A DNA stretch of 64,000 nt from Cyanophora paradoxa (lineage: Eukaryota; Glaucocystophyceae; Cyanophorales; Cyanophoraceae), in NCBI GenBank assembly GCA_004431415.1, contig QPMI01000472.1:186001-250000 (forward strand), read 5' to 3'. Shown one piece after another: positions 35,867 to 45,319 of this stretch. The translations under genes and the position numbers were made by a program. Under the pieces are notes generated by a model. The model was not told where the DNA came from, did no database searches, and worked only from the letters and a program-made list of their open reading frames with translations. Position 1 is the stretch's first letter, and each line of letters begins with the position of its first letter.

Positions 35867-36442
35867 GCATGTATCTTGCATAGTGGGCGGGGCGCGAGTG
35901 GTTCCAGTGCATTAAATGGAACATTTCGATTGAAGTCGCGAGTGTGTGCAGGTGGGCATTTTCGGCATGCTTGCTCATGCACAAACTTGCTTTCGTTATT
36001 TTTCATTGCTTGCGATAAATCGATTAATCGTGTTCTATCGTCGTACTTTGTCGATTATCGTACTCTATCGGTGGGGTTCACCTTGATTTCGTATTTGATC
36101 CATCCGGATTAAGGCTATCGGTGGGGGTCACCTTGATTTTTCAATTTGGGTAACTGTAAACAGTCTGGAAACGATCGGGAACATTTCGTAAAAATAAGGG
36201 TCTTACTGTCCTTACTGAGAAATCGAGAGAGGGTTTTAGGGCTTACTGAGAATGGTAAGGAATTAGAAAAATGAAGAATGAAAGGGTTTCGTGATTGGTT
36301 TCAGTAAGGAGAGGTTAGATGTTTGAAAAATGTAGTGTGGCTCAGTGCGAATTTGTGATTTTGTGACTGAGATTCGTGATGCTGTAAATGTGCTTATTGA
36401 AAATGGTCGCGCGCAATTGGTGGGGGTGACCTGCATGCGAGC
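35867..36442 (-). repeat. Right terminal inverted repeat of element B
   Basis: Reverse complement of 11117-11692, the same 576 bp length, ending GGTGACCTGCATGCGAGC at 36442, immediately before the AGAATA duplication. Confidence 0.92.
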
Positions 36443-36448
36443 AGAATA
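36443..36448. repeat. Target-site duplication AGAATA (right copy)
   Basis: Matches 11111-11116 on the other side of element B. Confidence 0.85.
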
Positions 36449-38356
36449 GTCACTGGGGCAGATGTTCAGGAGTTTCGATTTGAGGGTCAGGATCCAATGG
36501 GAGGTCTGTTTGAATGCTTGGATTCCAAAGCAAGAGAGCTAATTGACTTCCTGTTTACCAATATTCCCATGAATGAACTCACAGATGAGCAAAAGGCTGT
36601 TTACAGGGCTACTAAACACTGTTACCTTTGCAGTGAGAGGTTCACTAAGGAAAACTTCAAATGCAGGGATCATGATCATCACACAGGTCATTACATTGCT
36701 CCTGCATGCAGAAACTGCAATCTCCATAGGAGAATCTCAAAGCAAACCAAAGTTGCAGTTGTTGTTGATCAAATGGATGACTGTGGGACATTCATTTTCA
36801 GAAAAATAGCAGGCATGGGTGATAAAAAGCGAATCGAAATCCTTTCGAAAAACTTTGATCAATACCTTTCATTGCAATGGGGTCTTTACAAGTTCATTGA
36901 TGCAAGCAATTTCATGGATTTCGGAGCTGCTGATGTGACTGAGTTAATGAACAAATTCCAGGCTTTTAGAAGGCTTTCACACTCAGTATATGGACTTGAC
37001 CCAGTTCATTATGTATCTGCACCTGGGCTATCTTGGGATGCTATGTTAAGGACCACCAAGGCAAAAATAGAGCTTATAAGTGATGTAGAGCAATACGAAT
37101 TTGTTGAGAGGGGAATCAGGGGTGGCTTTGCAACAATGCCTTGTAGGTATGCTGAGGCTGATGGTGAGAACTCCCATATTATGCTGTTTGATGCTAACAA
37201 CTTGTATGGCTACTGCTTGAGTCAGCCAATCCCAGTTGGTGATTTTAGATGGGAGACCGAATTCAACCCACAAGATAACAGATCCAGTTTCCTGGAAGTT
37301 GATCTGGAATACCCAATAAGGCTGTATCTAGATCACAGTGATTTCCCTCTAATTATTAACAAGAAAATAGTAGAATATGCAGAATTATCACAATATCAAA
37401 AAAGCCTATTGGATCTCTCAGGAGAAGAGCTTGATAAGACCCCTAAGCTAACTGCAACCTTTGGTTCTGTGACAAACTATGTGATTTCTCAGCCTCTTCT
37501 ACAGTATATCCTGACCAAAGGGGTGAAACTTAAAAAGGTTCACAGGGTCCTATCATTTACTGTGGCTCCTGTAATGAAACTCTACATTGAACTGAACACT
37601 GATATGAGAAGGAAAGCAGTGAATAAATTCGAGGCTGATTTCTATAAACTGATGAATAATTCAATCTATGGGAAATGCATTGAATCATGTAGAGGTAGAT
37701 CTGTGGTCAAGATTGCAAACACTGAGAAACTATTTATGAAATATGCTGCCTCTCCTTTAGTGAAATCAACAAGTCCCATAAGTGAAAGAGCAGTTGCCTT
37801 TGAGTTTTACACAAAACATGTGAAGCTAGATAAGCCAGTTGCTATTGGGGCTTATGTTTTGGATGCTGCCAAACTGCATAACTACAAGTTCTTCTATGAT
37901 ACTGTGAGGTCCCAATGGTCCAAAGCCAAGTTACTATTCCATGATACTGATTCCTTCTGTCTATATATCGAATCTAAGACCCTTGAAACAGATATAGAGA
38001 ATATATCCTATGCATTGGACCTTGGAGGTGATTCCAGAATGACCCCAGGTAAATACAAAAATGAGATGCCAGGTTCTGCTATATTGGAGTATGTGGGTCT
38101 GAGAGCCAAAGTTTACAGTTTCAGAACAGCTGAGATAGAGAGAAGTAAGCTTTCTGGGACTTCCACTGAGGAACTGCAATTCAATGATTTTAAGCAGTGT
38201 TTATTTGCAGGTATCAGCAAGACTGTGACTGCAAAGCAGAAAAGAAGGGCAGATCACACAATAATAGATACTGTGAGTAGAAGGGTTGCCCTAAACTGCT
38301 TTGATGCAAAGAGATACATCTTACCAGATGGTATTAATTCTGTTCCTTTTAATTAA
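36443..38356 (+). CDS. Protein-primed family B DNA polymerase, C-terminal part (gene interrupted)
   Basis: Continuation of the gene begun at 9779, in the same frame. The frame is open from 36449; the ATG at 36497 is internal, not a start. An endonuclease VII-like zinc motif CYLCSERFTKENFKCRDHDH with a later ACRNCN pair, typical of Polinton PolB, comes first. Polymerase motifs: A, MLFDANNLYGYCL; B, KLMNNSIYGK; C, LLFHDTDSFCLYIE. All catalytic residues expected for a pPolB are visible, so the domain itself is not decayed. The integrase gene follows 3 bp after the stop. Confidence 0.9.
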   Translation, partial: RIVTGADVQEFRFEGQDPMGGLFECLDSKARELIDFLFTNIPMNELTDEQKAVYRATKHCYLCSERFTKENFKCRDHDHHTGHYIAPACRNCNLHRRISKQTKVAVVVDQMDDCGTFIFRKIAGMGDKKRIEILSKNFDQYLSLQWGLYKFIDASNFMDFGAADVTELMNKFQAFRRLSHSVYGLDPVHYVSAPGLSWDAMLRTTKAKIELISDVEQYEFVERGIRGGFATMPCRYAEADGENSHIMLFDANNLYGYCLSQPIPVGDFRWETEFNPQDNRSSFLEVDLEYPIRLYLDHSDFPLIINKKIVEYAELSQYQKSLLDLSGEELDKTPKLTATFGSVTNYVISQPLLQYILTKGVKLKKVHRVLSFTVAPVMKLYIELNTDMRRKAVNKFEADFYKLMNNSIYGKCIESCRGRSVVKIANTEKLFMKYAASPLVKSTSPISERAVAFEFYTKHVKLDKPVAIGAYVLDAAKLHNYKFFYDTVRSQWSKAKLLFHDTDSFCLYIESKTLETDIENISYALDLGGDSRMTPGKYKNEMPGSAILEYVGLRAKVYSFRTAEIERSKLSGTSTEELQFNDFKQCLFAGISKTVTAKQKRRADHTIIDTVSRRVALNCFDAKRYILPDGINSVPFN

Positions 38357-38359
38357 GAG

Positions 38360-39745
38360 ATGCCAGCAACTGGAAGAATAGTTAGGAGAACCACTGAGCA
38401 ACTGCAAGGTAACCTACTGCCTATCACAGTTCCAAAGGAGGAAAAAGGGGAATCTCGAATTGTTAAAAAGTCTGAAATGAAAGAGCTTGTCCCAGTAGAG
38501 ATCCCAGTTGCTATTGCAGTGAAAGAAACTAGCAAGATTGCCAAGAGATTCTATGATGTGAGAACTGGTTACAAAGGGCTTCAAGCTATGAGGGCTGAGT
38601 TACCAGATGAATCCTACAAGCAGTTGCAAGAGTTCTATAAAAAGCAAGAGGTAGTTCAGATCAATGCACCTGCTATATCTAGGAAGAGAGATCCCATGGT
38701 TCCAATAAGGCAACCCCTTGATACCTATGTGATTGATTTGCTCTTTTTCCCAGCTTATAAGAAACAAAACAATGGCTATGATACTTTTATGACTGCAATG
38801 GAATCTACACTGAGAACTGGGTATATCATACCTATAAGGGATAAATCAGCTCTCACTACATTAGCTGCATTTAAACAGCTTGAGATGAGAGTAGCAAGAC
38901 CCATAATAAAAGTTCAATCAGATGCTGGGAGTGAATTCCAAAATCGAATATTCCAGGAGTATTTATCTAGTAAATACATAGAACACCAAGTGAGTGGAAC
39001 TGCAGACCATAGGAGCCAAGGTCGAATTGAAGCCTTTAACAAGCAGATTAAGAGACTGATCACAAACTACTGCATAGCCAATAATACAGCTAGATTCTTT
39101 GATGTGTTAGGTGATATTGAGTATAATTACAATAATACAGTTCACTCAGCTACTAAGATGAAGCCAGGTGAAACTACAGAGGAGCATTATAGGTATATAG
39201 TGGGATTAGAAGATGAAAGATTCAAGAAATCAATAGCTTATCTTGATACCATGCAGCCTGGCATGTTTGTTAGAGTGAAAGTTGAGAAGAATCCCTTTGC
39301 TAAACAGGGTAACAATTGGTCTAGGATGGTTTACACTGTTGATAGTAGGGAAGGCTTTAAGTTTAAGCTAAGGAGTCCCACTGGAGAGATCATAGATAAC
39401 AGGTTTGCATTCCATGAGCTGTTGCCTGTGAATGCAGTTGAGTATCTGGAAACCCCTACAGTAGATGCCTTAGAGCAAGCCAAAGAGGAAGCTAGGGTTG
39501 ATGCTGCTATAAGAAGAGAGGGCATAGAAGCTTCTAATGAAGCCCCAGATAAGCCTTTAATAGAGGCTAGGAAGGAGAAGGCTGGGAAAGTTAACAGGGA
39601 ACTCAAAAAGCTCACTATAGCAGGCACACAGAAACTTTCAGAAGTGAATAGCCAGAGATGGTATAATGACTTTCAGACTACTAAGGAGTCATATACAGCC
39701 CCTAAACCTCAAAGAACACTAAGAGAAAGGACCAAAACTAGCTAG
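38360..39745 (+). CDS. Retrovirus-type (rve) integrase
   Basis: 461 residues with Asp126 (TYVIDLLFF), Asp188 (QSDAGSEF) and Glu224 (GRIEAFNKQ), a complete D,D-35-E triad at the same residue numbers as the element B integrase. The N-terminus (GRIVRR...LLPITVP) and the end (LTIAGTQKLSEVNSQRWY) are shared with B. An SH3/chromo-like C-terminal region (GMFVRVKVEKNPF) follows the core. It inserts Polinton DNA with a 5-6 bp target duplication. It starts 3 bp after the polymerase stop codon. Reading frame intact. Confidence 0.92.
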   Translation: MPATGRIVRRTTEQLQGNLLPITVPKEEKGESRIVKKSEMKELVPVEIPVAIAVKETSKIAKRFYDVRTGYKGLQAMRAELPDESYKQLQEFYKKQEVVQINAPAISRKRDPMVPIRQPLDTYVIDLLFFPAYKKQNNGYDTFMTAMESTLRTGYIIPIRDKSALTTLAAFKQLEMRVARPIIKVQSDAGSEFQNRIFQEYLSSKYIEHQVSGTADHRSQGRIEAFNKQIKRLITNYCIANNTARFFDVLGDIEYNYNNTVHSATKMKPGETTEEHYRYIVGLEDERFKKSIAYLDTMQPGMFVRVKVEKNPFAKQGNNWSRMVYTVDSREGFKFKLRSPTGEIIDNRFAFHELLPVNAVEYLETPTVDALEQAKEEARVDAAIRREGIEASNEAPDKPLIEARKEKAGKVNRELKKLTIAGTQKLSEVNSQRWYNDFQTTKESYTAPKPQRTLRERTKTS

Positions 39746-39971
39746 TTTGCTAGGCGAAAACTCGTTTTTTCCAAATATATGTATGACTGATATACATATA
39801 TGCATATGATATACACATAGTCTTGAAGATCTTATCAAGCGCTTCACAGCGCTATGCAGAACGTTGCGTTTTGATGATCTGGTGATGAGATATAACAGTT
39901 TGAAGATGCGAAAGTCACTTGCCATAGTGGACTTGGTGAAACACTAGCCCAGGAATCGACTTGTCTGAGAA

Positions 39972-40044
39972 CCGTTTTTGGCTCAGAGAATAGAGCGCTT
40001 GATTTCTGACTCAAAACTACGCGGTTCAAATCCGTTCGGGAACC
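39972..40044 (+). tRNA. Degenerate tRNA-like sequence (pseudogene or tRNA-derived repeat)
   Basis: Has a recognisable A-box/D-arm (TGGCTCAGAGAATAGAGC, 4-bp GCTC/GAGC stem) and B-box/T-arm (CGGTTCAAATCCG). The anticodon arm has a 4-bp TTGA/TCAA stem with an 8-base loop (TTTCTGAC), and the flanks do not form a 7-bp acceptor stem. It therefore looks non-functional, like a tRNA pseudogene or the head of a SINE. Confidence 0.3.
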
Positions 40045-40637
40045 TTTACTTCGTTCGCCGTGAAACTTGAAAAGTAAAAAAAAAACGCGGTTTTTTCTAG
40101 ATTAATGCTGTACCCGTCTAGAAAATCGATATTCACGTTTGCTACGATATCTCAACACCAACTTATCAAATCGATGCGCTTTAAACGTCATAAAATCGAG
40201 CATTTCAAGGCGGTCTGAGCGCTTATCAGCCATATCGACATTTCGATAACCCTGACTCGAAATCGCGATGAAACCGATTTTGAATTTTGATTTTAAATTC
40301 GATTAAAATGCATTAAACGTGAGTTTTTAATATAGATCACCAGGAAGTTATCAAATCGATGCACTGGCGGTAAAATATAATGACATATATCATACATAAC
40401 AATAACTTGCAATCACATATACGAATCTCGATGTGTATACATCGCTATTACGATTAAAGCGAGTTTTGAAATTCAAAATAATTCGATTAAATTCGATTAT
40501 AACTCAAAAATCGCGAGTTTTAACCATATACTTATCAATTCGATCAACGTATGATATCTTATATTCCGCTATATTGTATTGCTTCGATAAACGTGATCAC
40601 ATATATGAAAACATCAATCTAACATTGCATTTAGTAA

Positions 40638-40865
40638 GCATCTCCCCTAGATTCCCCCTATTATATAATATTTATATTAAAGTGGACTCAAGGTTGACTC
40701 ATATTAATCGTAAAAGTAGTAATAGTATATGGATTTTGTTACGAATTCAATGCAAGGGTTGACTAAGTGGGTTGAGTTGACTCAAATTTCACAGGAAATA
40801 TTTGGGACCAAAAGTTTTCTAAAAAGGATTTCAAAAAATGTGTCAACTCCCCCCACTTAGTCAAC
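40638..40865. repeat. Direct repeat block 1 with terminal foldback
   Basis: Shares long near-identical stretches with 41022-41198, including TATGGATTTTGTTACGAATT and TTTGGGACCAAAAGTTTT, and ends with an inverted CCCCACTTAGTCAACC. Part of it (TTGACTAAGTGGGTTGAG...CACAGGAAAT) also occurs at 43143-43187. Confidence 0.75.
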
Positions 40866-41021
40866 CCTGACCATAAACAGTAAGGATTTGAGCTAACATG
40901 TATCACAAAGTGAACATTTTGAGTCCACTTAGAAGATCCACCTAACAGTTTAGAGTCAAATTTACTTGGGAATTCGATTTGTATAAAAAAGTGAGTCCAC
41001 CCTGACCATATTCAATAAGCA

Positions 41022-41198
41022 TTCCTCTTAATCCCCTTGTTTATATTTACATTGATAAATATTTAATACTAAGTGGACTCAAGGTTGACTCATATTAATC
41101 GATAGTATATGGATTTTGTTACGAATTCAATGCAAGGGTTGACTAAGTGGGTTGAGTTGACTCAAATTTCACAGGAAATATTTGGGACCAAAAGTTTT
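41022..41198. repeat. Direct repeat block 2, ending at the retrotransposon fragment
   Basis: Second copy of the block at 40638; identity stops at 41198, exactly where GC-rich retrotransposon sequence (GCATGGGCAGGC) begins. Confidence 0.75.
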
Positions 41199-42935
41199 GC
41201 ATGGGCAGGCACGTACGTTGGCAGGCTGCGCGGGCTTCAAGAGAACAACAAGGCTGAGCTCCAGGCTGCGATCGTCGCCGACGTGCTCGCGGCGCAGGGG
41301 GTGCGCCTGCACACGGACAGTCAGAACGTCTGCACGTGGTTCGATAAGTTCGTGCTGAATGCGCACGATATGCACATGCGAGACTACATCCGGAACACGT
41401 GCAGCGCTGAGCTGTACGCGTGGTCCAAGTTCCGCGCCCTGGTGATGGGACGGGATCGGCAGCGGCCGGCTGCGGTTATCAAGGTCAAGGCGCACAGCGA
41501 CGAGGATATGCACGAGCTAAACGACGCCGCCGACAGAGCGGCCGATCAAGGCGCGCACCTGGAACAGGAGGAACTGGACGAGAACATCTTCCTGCCGCCC
41601 GAGTTCAGCATGCCGGCAGTGCTGACGATCGAGGGACCGACCGGGATAGTCAGGCGAGTCGAAGGCGACCCTCGGCGGCACGCCGCTGTGCTTCACGCGC
41701 ACCACACGCACTTCGCGTGGGCGAACCAGCTCAAGGCCGGGAGTGGCTACGGCTGCCAGTGGATCACGGCGCAGTATACGATCAGATGGCTATGGGGCCC
41801 GCCGAGTCGGAGTGAGCCGAGAGAGCAACTGCTTCCGGGGTACGCACATGAAACTCGTTTTGGGTACGGTGGCGACGGCCCTCGTCCGCAAGCGAGACGC
41901 GCCCGAGCTCTACAGCGAAGTGAACCCGGCAGGACTCTGTGCGCTCTGCAGCACACGGGAAATCGATGGCGACGGCCGGCCCCAGCTTGTGACTGGGCCC
42001 GAGGAGACGCTGGAGCACGTCCTCACCTGCCCCAGCGCGGTGGCGACGGAGGCGCGCACCGCTGCGGAAGCACGCATCGCAGCGACGGTCAGCGAGGCCC
42101 TCGAAGGCGCGCAGAAGCGGTCAGTGCCACACGCGCTCTCCAGCTCCCTGAAGGTCACGAGAGTAAACGACCCGACGCTCACGGCAGCTGAACGGCAGGC
42201 GCAGATGTGCGTGCTACGGGGCTGCCCCGGCGGGCCTCACCGATATGATTCGCGAGACCGTCACGGACGCCAAGAAAGCTGCCCAGGTCGTGCGCAAGCT
42301 GACGACGGCCATAGGCGAGCAGGCCCATAAAACGTGGGCCGCCAGATGCCAGGCGTACGCGGAGTGGGAGAAGGCGTGCGGGATCACGAAGGTCATGAAA
42401 GAACGTCGCGCCAAGGCGAAGCGCACTGAGGCGCGCGGGCGCGAGGCCGACGCGCCGCCTGACGATACGGCTGGCAACGCTCGCAGGAAGCGCGCGGATC
42501 CGGAGCCCCGGCAGCGGGAACGCTGCAGGGAGTGCGGTGCCCTCGAGTCCCGCCACCAAGGCGGGGAAACCCTAGCCCTCTCACACCTGAGCTGCCCGCC
42601 AGACGACTACGGCTGGGTCCGGGCTTCAGCGGCCATGCAAGTATACGACCATACGAACAGGTATGCTTGGGGCGTGGGCACACAGAGGGCGCGCCCGCGC
42701 TAGAGGGAGACACTGGGGGATTGCGGTCTGGGGCGGGGCCGGAGGACGCAACACCAACAAATGGAGGCGGCGGAGGCGACGGCAGGAGGCGGCCAGTAGC
42801 CCAATCTACTGGGGCTGGCGAGGAGCCTGGCACACGGCGCGGCGAGGCCCTTGGGCAGCGCTGGCGGCGGACATACCATGATTGGGAGTCTTTTGTAGAG
42901 ATAGGACCTCGTAGCCGGGAGTTTAGGTTGGTTTA
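41199..42935 (+). mobile_element. Non-LTR retrotransposon (LINE) 3' fragment, broken frames
   Basis: Abruptly GC-rich. The first frame contains a ribonuclease H domain (LHTDSQNVCTWFD ... VIKVKAHSDEDMHELNDAADRAADQ). About 600 bp in, the frame shifts and a C-terminal zinc knuckle follows: LCALCSTREIDGDG...GPEETLEHVLTCP, as at the end of many LINE ORF2 proteins, then a third frame with TWAARCQAYAEWEKACGI. No reverse transcriptase is present, so this is a 5'-truncated, decayed copy. Its composition matches the host genes at 47-63 kb, so it is probably a host element. Confidence 0.72.
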
Positions 42936-43142
42936 GAAATCGATACAGCTAGCTTCCACATCATTAGTATTAGTTAGAAACCTCCTTAGCTAGATATCTA
43001 GACACGAAACCTTCAAACCTTTCGTTCATTTTGTACTTTCTAAAGCACAGCATACGACGGTCCTCGATAGTATCTAGTCGGAGAGATTTATTGGGCGATG
43101 TGAAACTCATTGTAGTTGTGTTGTGTGCTAATGCAAGAGATT
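42936..43142. other. Short AT-rich spacer after the LINE fragment
   Basis: About 200 bp without a gene. It may be retrotransposon 3' untranslated sequence; no poly(A) tail is visible before the repeat block at 43143. Confidence 0.4.
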
Positions 43143-43284
43143 TTAGTTGACTAAGTGGGTTGAGTTGACTCAAATTTCACAGGAAATAACAATGAATCAG
43201 AGTATAAAATGCATTTTTTGAATCAACTACACCAACTAACACTGAGATTTTCACAATATATGAGGTCCTTACTGAATATGGTTT

Positions 43285-43387
43285 GTGTGACAGGTGTGAC
43301 AGGTTTATCCCGTGGATTTTAAAAATCAATTTCTCACTAGGACTTTCCTTGGGATTGACCTGTCACACCTGTCACACCTGTCACACC
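43285..43387. repeat. GTGTGACAG foldback array (element C left)
   Basis: Two copies of GTGTGACAG, a loop of about 60 bp containing TTTCTCACTAGGACTTTCC, then three inverted CTGTCACAC units. Preceded by CCTTACTGAATATGG, as in the copy at 63531-63650. Same family as 6328-6456. Confidence 0.85.
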
Positions 43388-43627
43388 CAAAATCCTAAGG
43401 GTCCCCCCTTAGACTCAACAAAACAATGATAAAATCATATAAGTTTCATGTATAATTACGATTGAATTCAATAAGAGATCGATTTGTTAATATAAACAAA
43501 TGAATCATTTATGGATCTTAATCGAGTTAAGCGATATATTTCCGATTAAATGAATTAAATTTAATTAAATTTAATCGAGAAAGTACATGAATATAATATC
43601 GATTAAATCAATTAACAAAAAGACCAA

Positions 43628-43915
43628 TCACACATAGTAAAATGCGGAGTTTTAACCAGAGGCAAGATCTAATTGAGATTCAGTTATATTATTCGGAAAT
43701 ATATACAGATTATCGATTAACTCAGTAAGACTAATCGGAAAATAAGAGAAATTTACGATAAAATATCGAAAAGAATACAAAATAATCGAAATAAATGAAT
43801 ATTCGATAAGATATACACAGATTATCGATTGATTGAAATAGAATATACGAGATATATCAACAAAATCAATTAAGATTAAGCCGAGGGTTAAAACTCCGCA
43901 TTTTACTATGTGTGA
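43628..43915. mobile_element. MITE-like unit, left copy
   Basis: 288 bp bounded by inverted repeats of about 30 bp (TCACACATAGTAAAATGCGG at the left and its complement at the right). Interior AT-rich, no coding. A second copy (286 bp) is at 63005-63290. Too short to encode a transposase, so non-autonomous. Confidence 0.8.
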
Positions 43916-44443
43916 GGAGCATTTATTGGTGGTGGTTGCAGAGTCTCAGGTCAACTCTCTTCATCAATTGCATACAATGATGTCCCAGATACTCTACCCC
44001 AAAATGTAGAGGATCCTCAACGAATTCGCTTGTATGCTCCTGTTTCCCAGCAACCTTTCATTCAGTTCTTCAATGAAATAACAGTTACACTTCTTAACTC
44101 TGTGGTTCCTGAGGGATTCCCAAATGAGAGAGTGGTTTATAATAATCAAGTTCCCATGGCTTTACAATCTCTCTGTCGTCCTGCAAACAATCAAATCGGT
44201 CATTATTACTTGTATTTCGTCCAACCTCACTTGCATTTCGGTCGGGGTTATTGCTCTGTTGGAAATGGGGGAGCTGCTTCATATGATCTGCATGTTACTG
44301 ATCTTGGAACCTATCGAATTCTGATTGTTGGAGCAAGAACAGATATTGCTGCTGTGTCTGCTCTTCGTGGGTATAATCCCAATGACATTTTGAATACAGC
44401 ATTTTATTCCGAGCCAGGTATTATAGACGACCCCACCCCATAA
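43916..44443 (+). pseudogene. Fibre-like gene truncated at its 5' end by the MITE
   Basis: The frame is open from the first base after the MITE and reads GAFIGGGCRVSGQLSSSIAY, later VPDTLPQNVEDPQRIRLYAP, ending IIDDPTP. No start codon precedes it; the in-frame stop just upstream lies in the MITE end. Beta-rich sequence with no recognised domain. Its place in front of the fibre gene at 44467 suggests it was also a surface or fibre protein. The missing 5' part was lost in the rearrangement involving the MITE. Confidence 0.55.
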
Positions 44444-44466
44444 AAGATATATCTGTTTAATGTAAA

Positions 44467-45294
44467 ATGGCTGCCCCAGTAGAGCGAATTATTACACCCC
44501 AACTCTCATTAGCAGCACCTGCGAATCACGTTTTGCAGCATGCTACCTTTGATGATGTAGAAGGTCTCCAATCGACAGAAGTACAACCTACCATGAATAC
44601 ATTTGGTTCCACCCATAAACTGAGATTGCAGGAACTCAGATGTGATAAAAATAATGGAATAGTTAAGACAACGAAACTCCTTGTCACAAATGCAAACTTT
44701 TCTGCCCATTATGGAGACCCAGACAGTTATGGTGATCCTCTGTCTACTTATTCTTTTGAATCTCGGTCGGGAGCTATTAACTGCAAAACGGGGGGAGCAT
44801 ATATTGGTGATGGTCTTCGGGTTGGTGGAGCTGTTGGTGCGCCTCTTTTCGTAAATGATCAACCCAATCCCATTGATCCAAACACCAGAATTCGCACCTA
44901 TGTCCCCAGTATGAATGCACCATATATTATCAAGATCTTCCCAATTGTTGTGAATGAACAGACATCAGTAGTTGATTCTCTTGTTGAAATTGGTGACCAC
45001 TACAAGGTGGTCGTGGATATTCCACCAGATGTTTATGCTGTCTGTCAAGTAGAGGGTGGAACCCCAAATATTGCAGTTGTGATCACCCCATATGACAATT
45101 TCGGAATTGCTTATCATGGAGTGAATTTCGGTCTTGAAGATTACCAGTTCTTGGTGAGAGCCACCAGGTTTGGTATCTACAAATGCATTCTCTATGCTGA
45201 GAGAACCGATGCTATTGCAAAACAGAATACATATGCAGAATATTACGGCACAAATCGCTACTTCCTCATTTTCGGGCAGGATACTGCTCCATAG
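44467..45294 (+). CDS. Fibre-like protein sharing the N-terminal domain of element B's C1q fibre
   Basis: 275 residues. The first 90 residues (LSLAAPANHVLQHATFDD ... LRLQELRCDKNNGIVKTTK) match the start of the protein at 34505-35503. A GGAYIGDGLRVGGAV segment also aligns (GGAWIGTGLSVNGAI). The C-terminal half is different: a beta-rich domain (VVNEQTSVVDSLVEIGDHYK ... YYGTNRYFLIFGQD) without the C1q pattern. This looks like a common capsid-anchoring stalk with an exchangeable tip. Confidence 0.65.
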   Translation: MAAPVERIITPQLSLAAPANHVLQHATFDDVEGLQSTEVQPTMNTFGSTHKLRLQELRCDKNNGIVKTTKLLVTNANFSAHYGDPDSYGDPLSTYSFESRSGAINCKTGGAYIGDGLRVGGAVGAPLFVNDQPNPIDPNTRIRTYVPSMNAPYIIKIFPIVVNEQTSVVDSLVEIGDHYKVVVDIPPDVYAVCQVEGGTPNIAVVITPYDNFGIAYHGVNFGLEDYQFLVRATRFGIYKCILYAERTDAIAKQNTYAEYYGTNRYFLIFGQDTAP

Positions 45295-45319
45295 AAATCT
45301 CAGGTATATATAGAGAGGG

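Larger units (their letters stand above)
11117..36442. mobile_element. Element B: complete 25.3-kb polinton-like virus inserted in element A's polB
   Basis: Bounded by 576-bp inverted repeats of equal length and a 6-bp target duplication. It encodes integrase, a PolB-like/helicase/HNH fusion, packaging ATPase, major capsid protein, two penton-like proteins, fibre proteins and accessory genes. The terminal repeats look nearly identical wherever I compared them, implying recent insertion. The capsid cluster is collinear with element A's but in inverted orientation relative to the window. Base composition is somewhat less AT-rich than A in the replication half. Confidence 0.93.
1..39745. mobile_element. 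Element A: polinton-like provirus (interrupted by element B)
   Basis: AT-rich block carrying a capsid module, packaging ATPase, primase-SF3 helicase, protein-primed PolB and integrase, a gene set typical of Polintons and polinton-like viruses. Its left end lies before the window. I did not locate its right terminal repeat; the last recognised gene is the integrase ending at 39745. It is split by a complete 25.3-kb second element between 11117 and 36442. Several capsid genes contain frameshifts (near 1.05, 1.47 and 3.19 kb), whereas polymerase (discounting the insertion), primase-helicase, ATPase and integrase reading frames are open. That pattern suggests an old or decaying provirus, although assembly errors in homopolymers cannot be excluded. 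Confidence 0.85.
39746..41198. other. AT-rich intergenic region with degenerate direct repeats
   Basis: No credible protein gene. Contains a tRNA-like segment (39972-40044), an AAAAAAAAA tract near 40080, repeated TCGAT-rich sequence, and two related blocks, 40638-40818 and 41022-41198. Both blocks include AGTGGACTCAAGGTTGACTC and GGGTTGACTAAGTGGGTTGA. The first continues into an inverted CCCCACTTAGTCAACC at 40846-40865, making a foldback. The terminus of element A might be here, but I could not define it. Confidence 0.5.
43143..43915 (+). repeat. Left inverted-repeat block of element C
   Basis: Reverse-complementary to 63005-64000 (which holds an extra 226-bp insertion). Includes a GTGTGACAG foldback (43285-43387), a TCGATTAA-rich stretch and a MITE-like unit at the inner end. 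Homology stops exactly at the inner MITE edge. Confidence 0.88.

Noticed and set aside
38360-39745. Retrovirus or LTR retrotransposon as source of the integrase
   Set aside because: No reverse transcriptase, protease or LTR is nearby; the gene abuts a Polinton-type polymerase and is collinear with the integrase of element B.
1-40000. Bacterial chromosome or prophage
   Set aside because: Phage-like fibres and SpeD might suggest it, but there are no Shine-Dalgarno patterns or bacterial operons, and the capsid/PolB/integrase set, inverted repeats and intron-bearing neighbours are eukaryotic-viral.
41138-43187. Long target-site duplication flanking the LINE fragment
   Set aside because: The TTGACTAAGTGGGTTGAG sequence occurs on both sides, but on the left it is separated from the LINE start by about 18 bp and on the right the following sequence differs. 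It is also present a third time at 40755, so it is a dispersed repeat.
44030-44443. Start of the element C gene at 44030
   Set aside because: The codon there is TTG and the same frame continues upstream to the MITE edge at 43916, so the gene is 5'-truncated and has no real start in the window.
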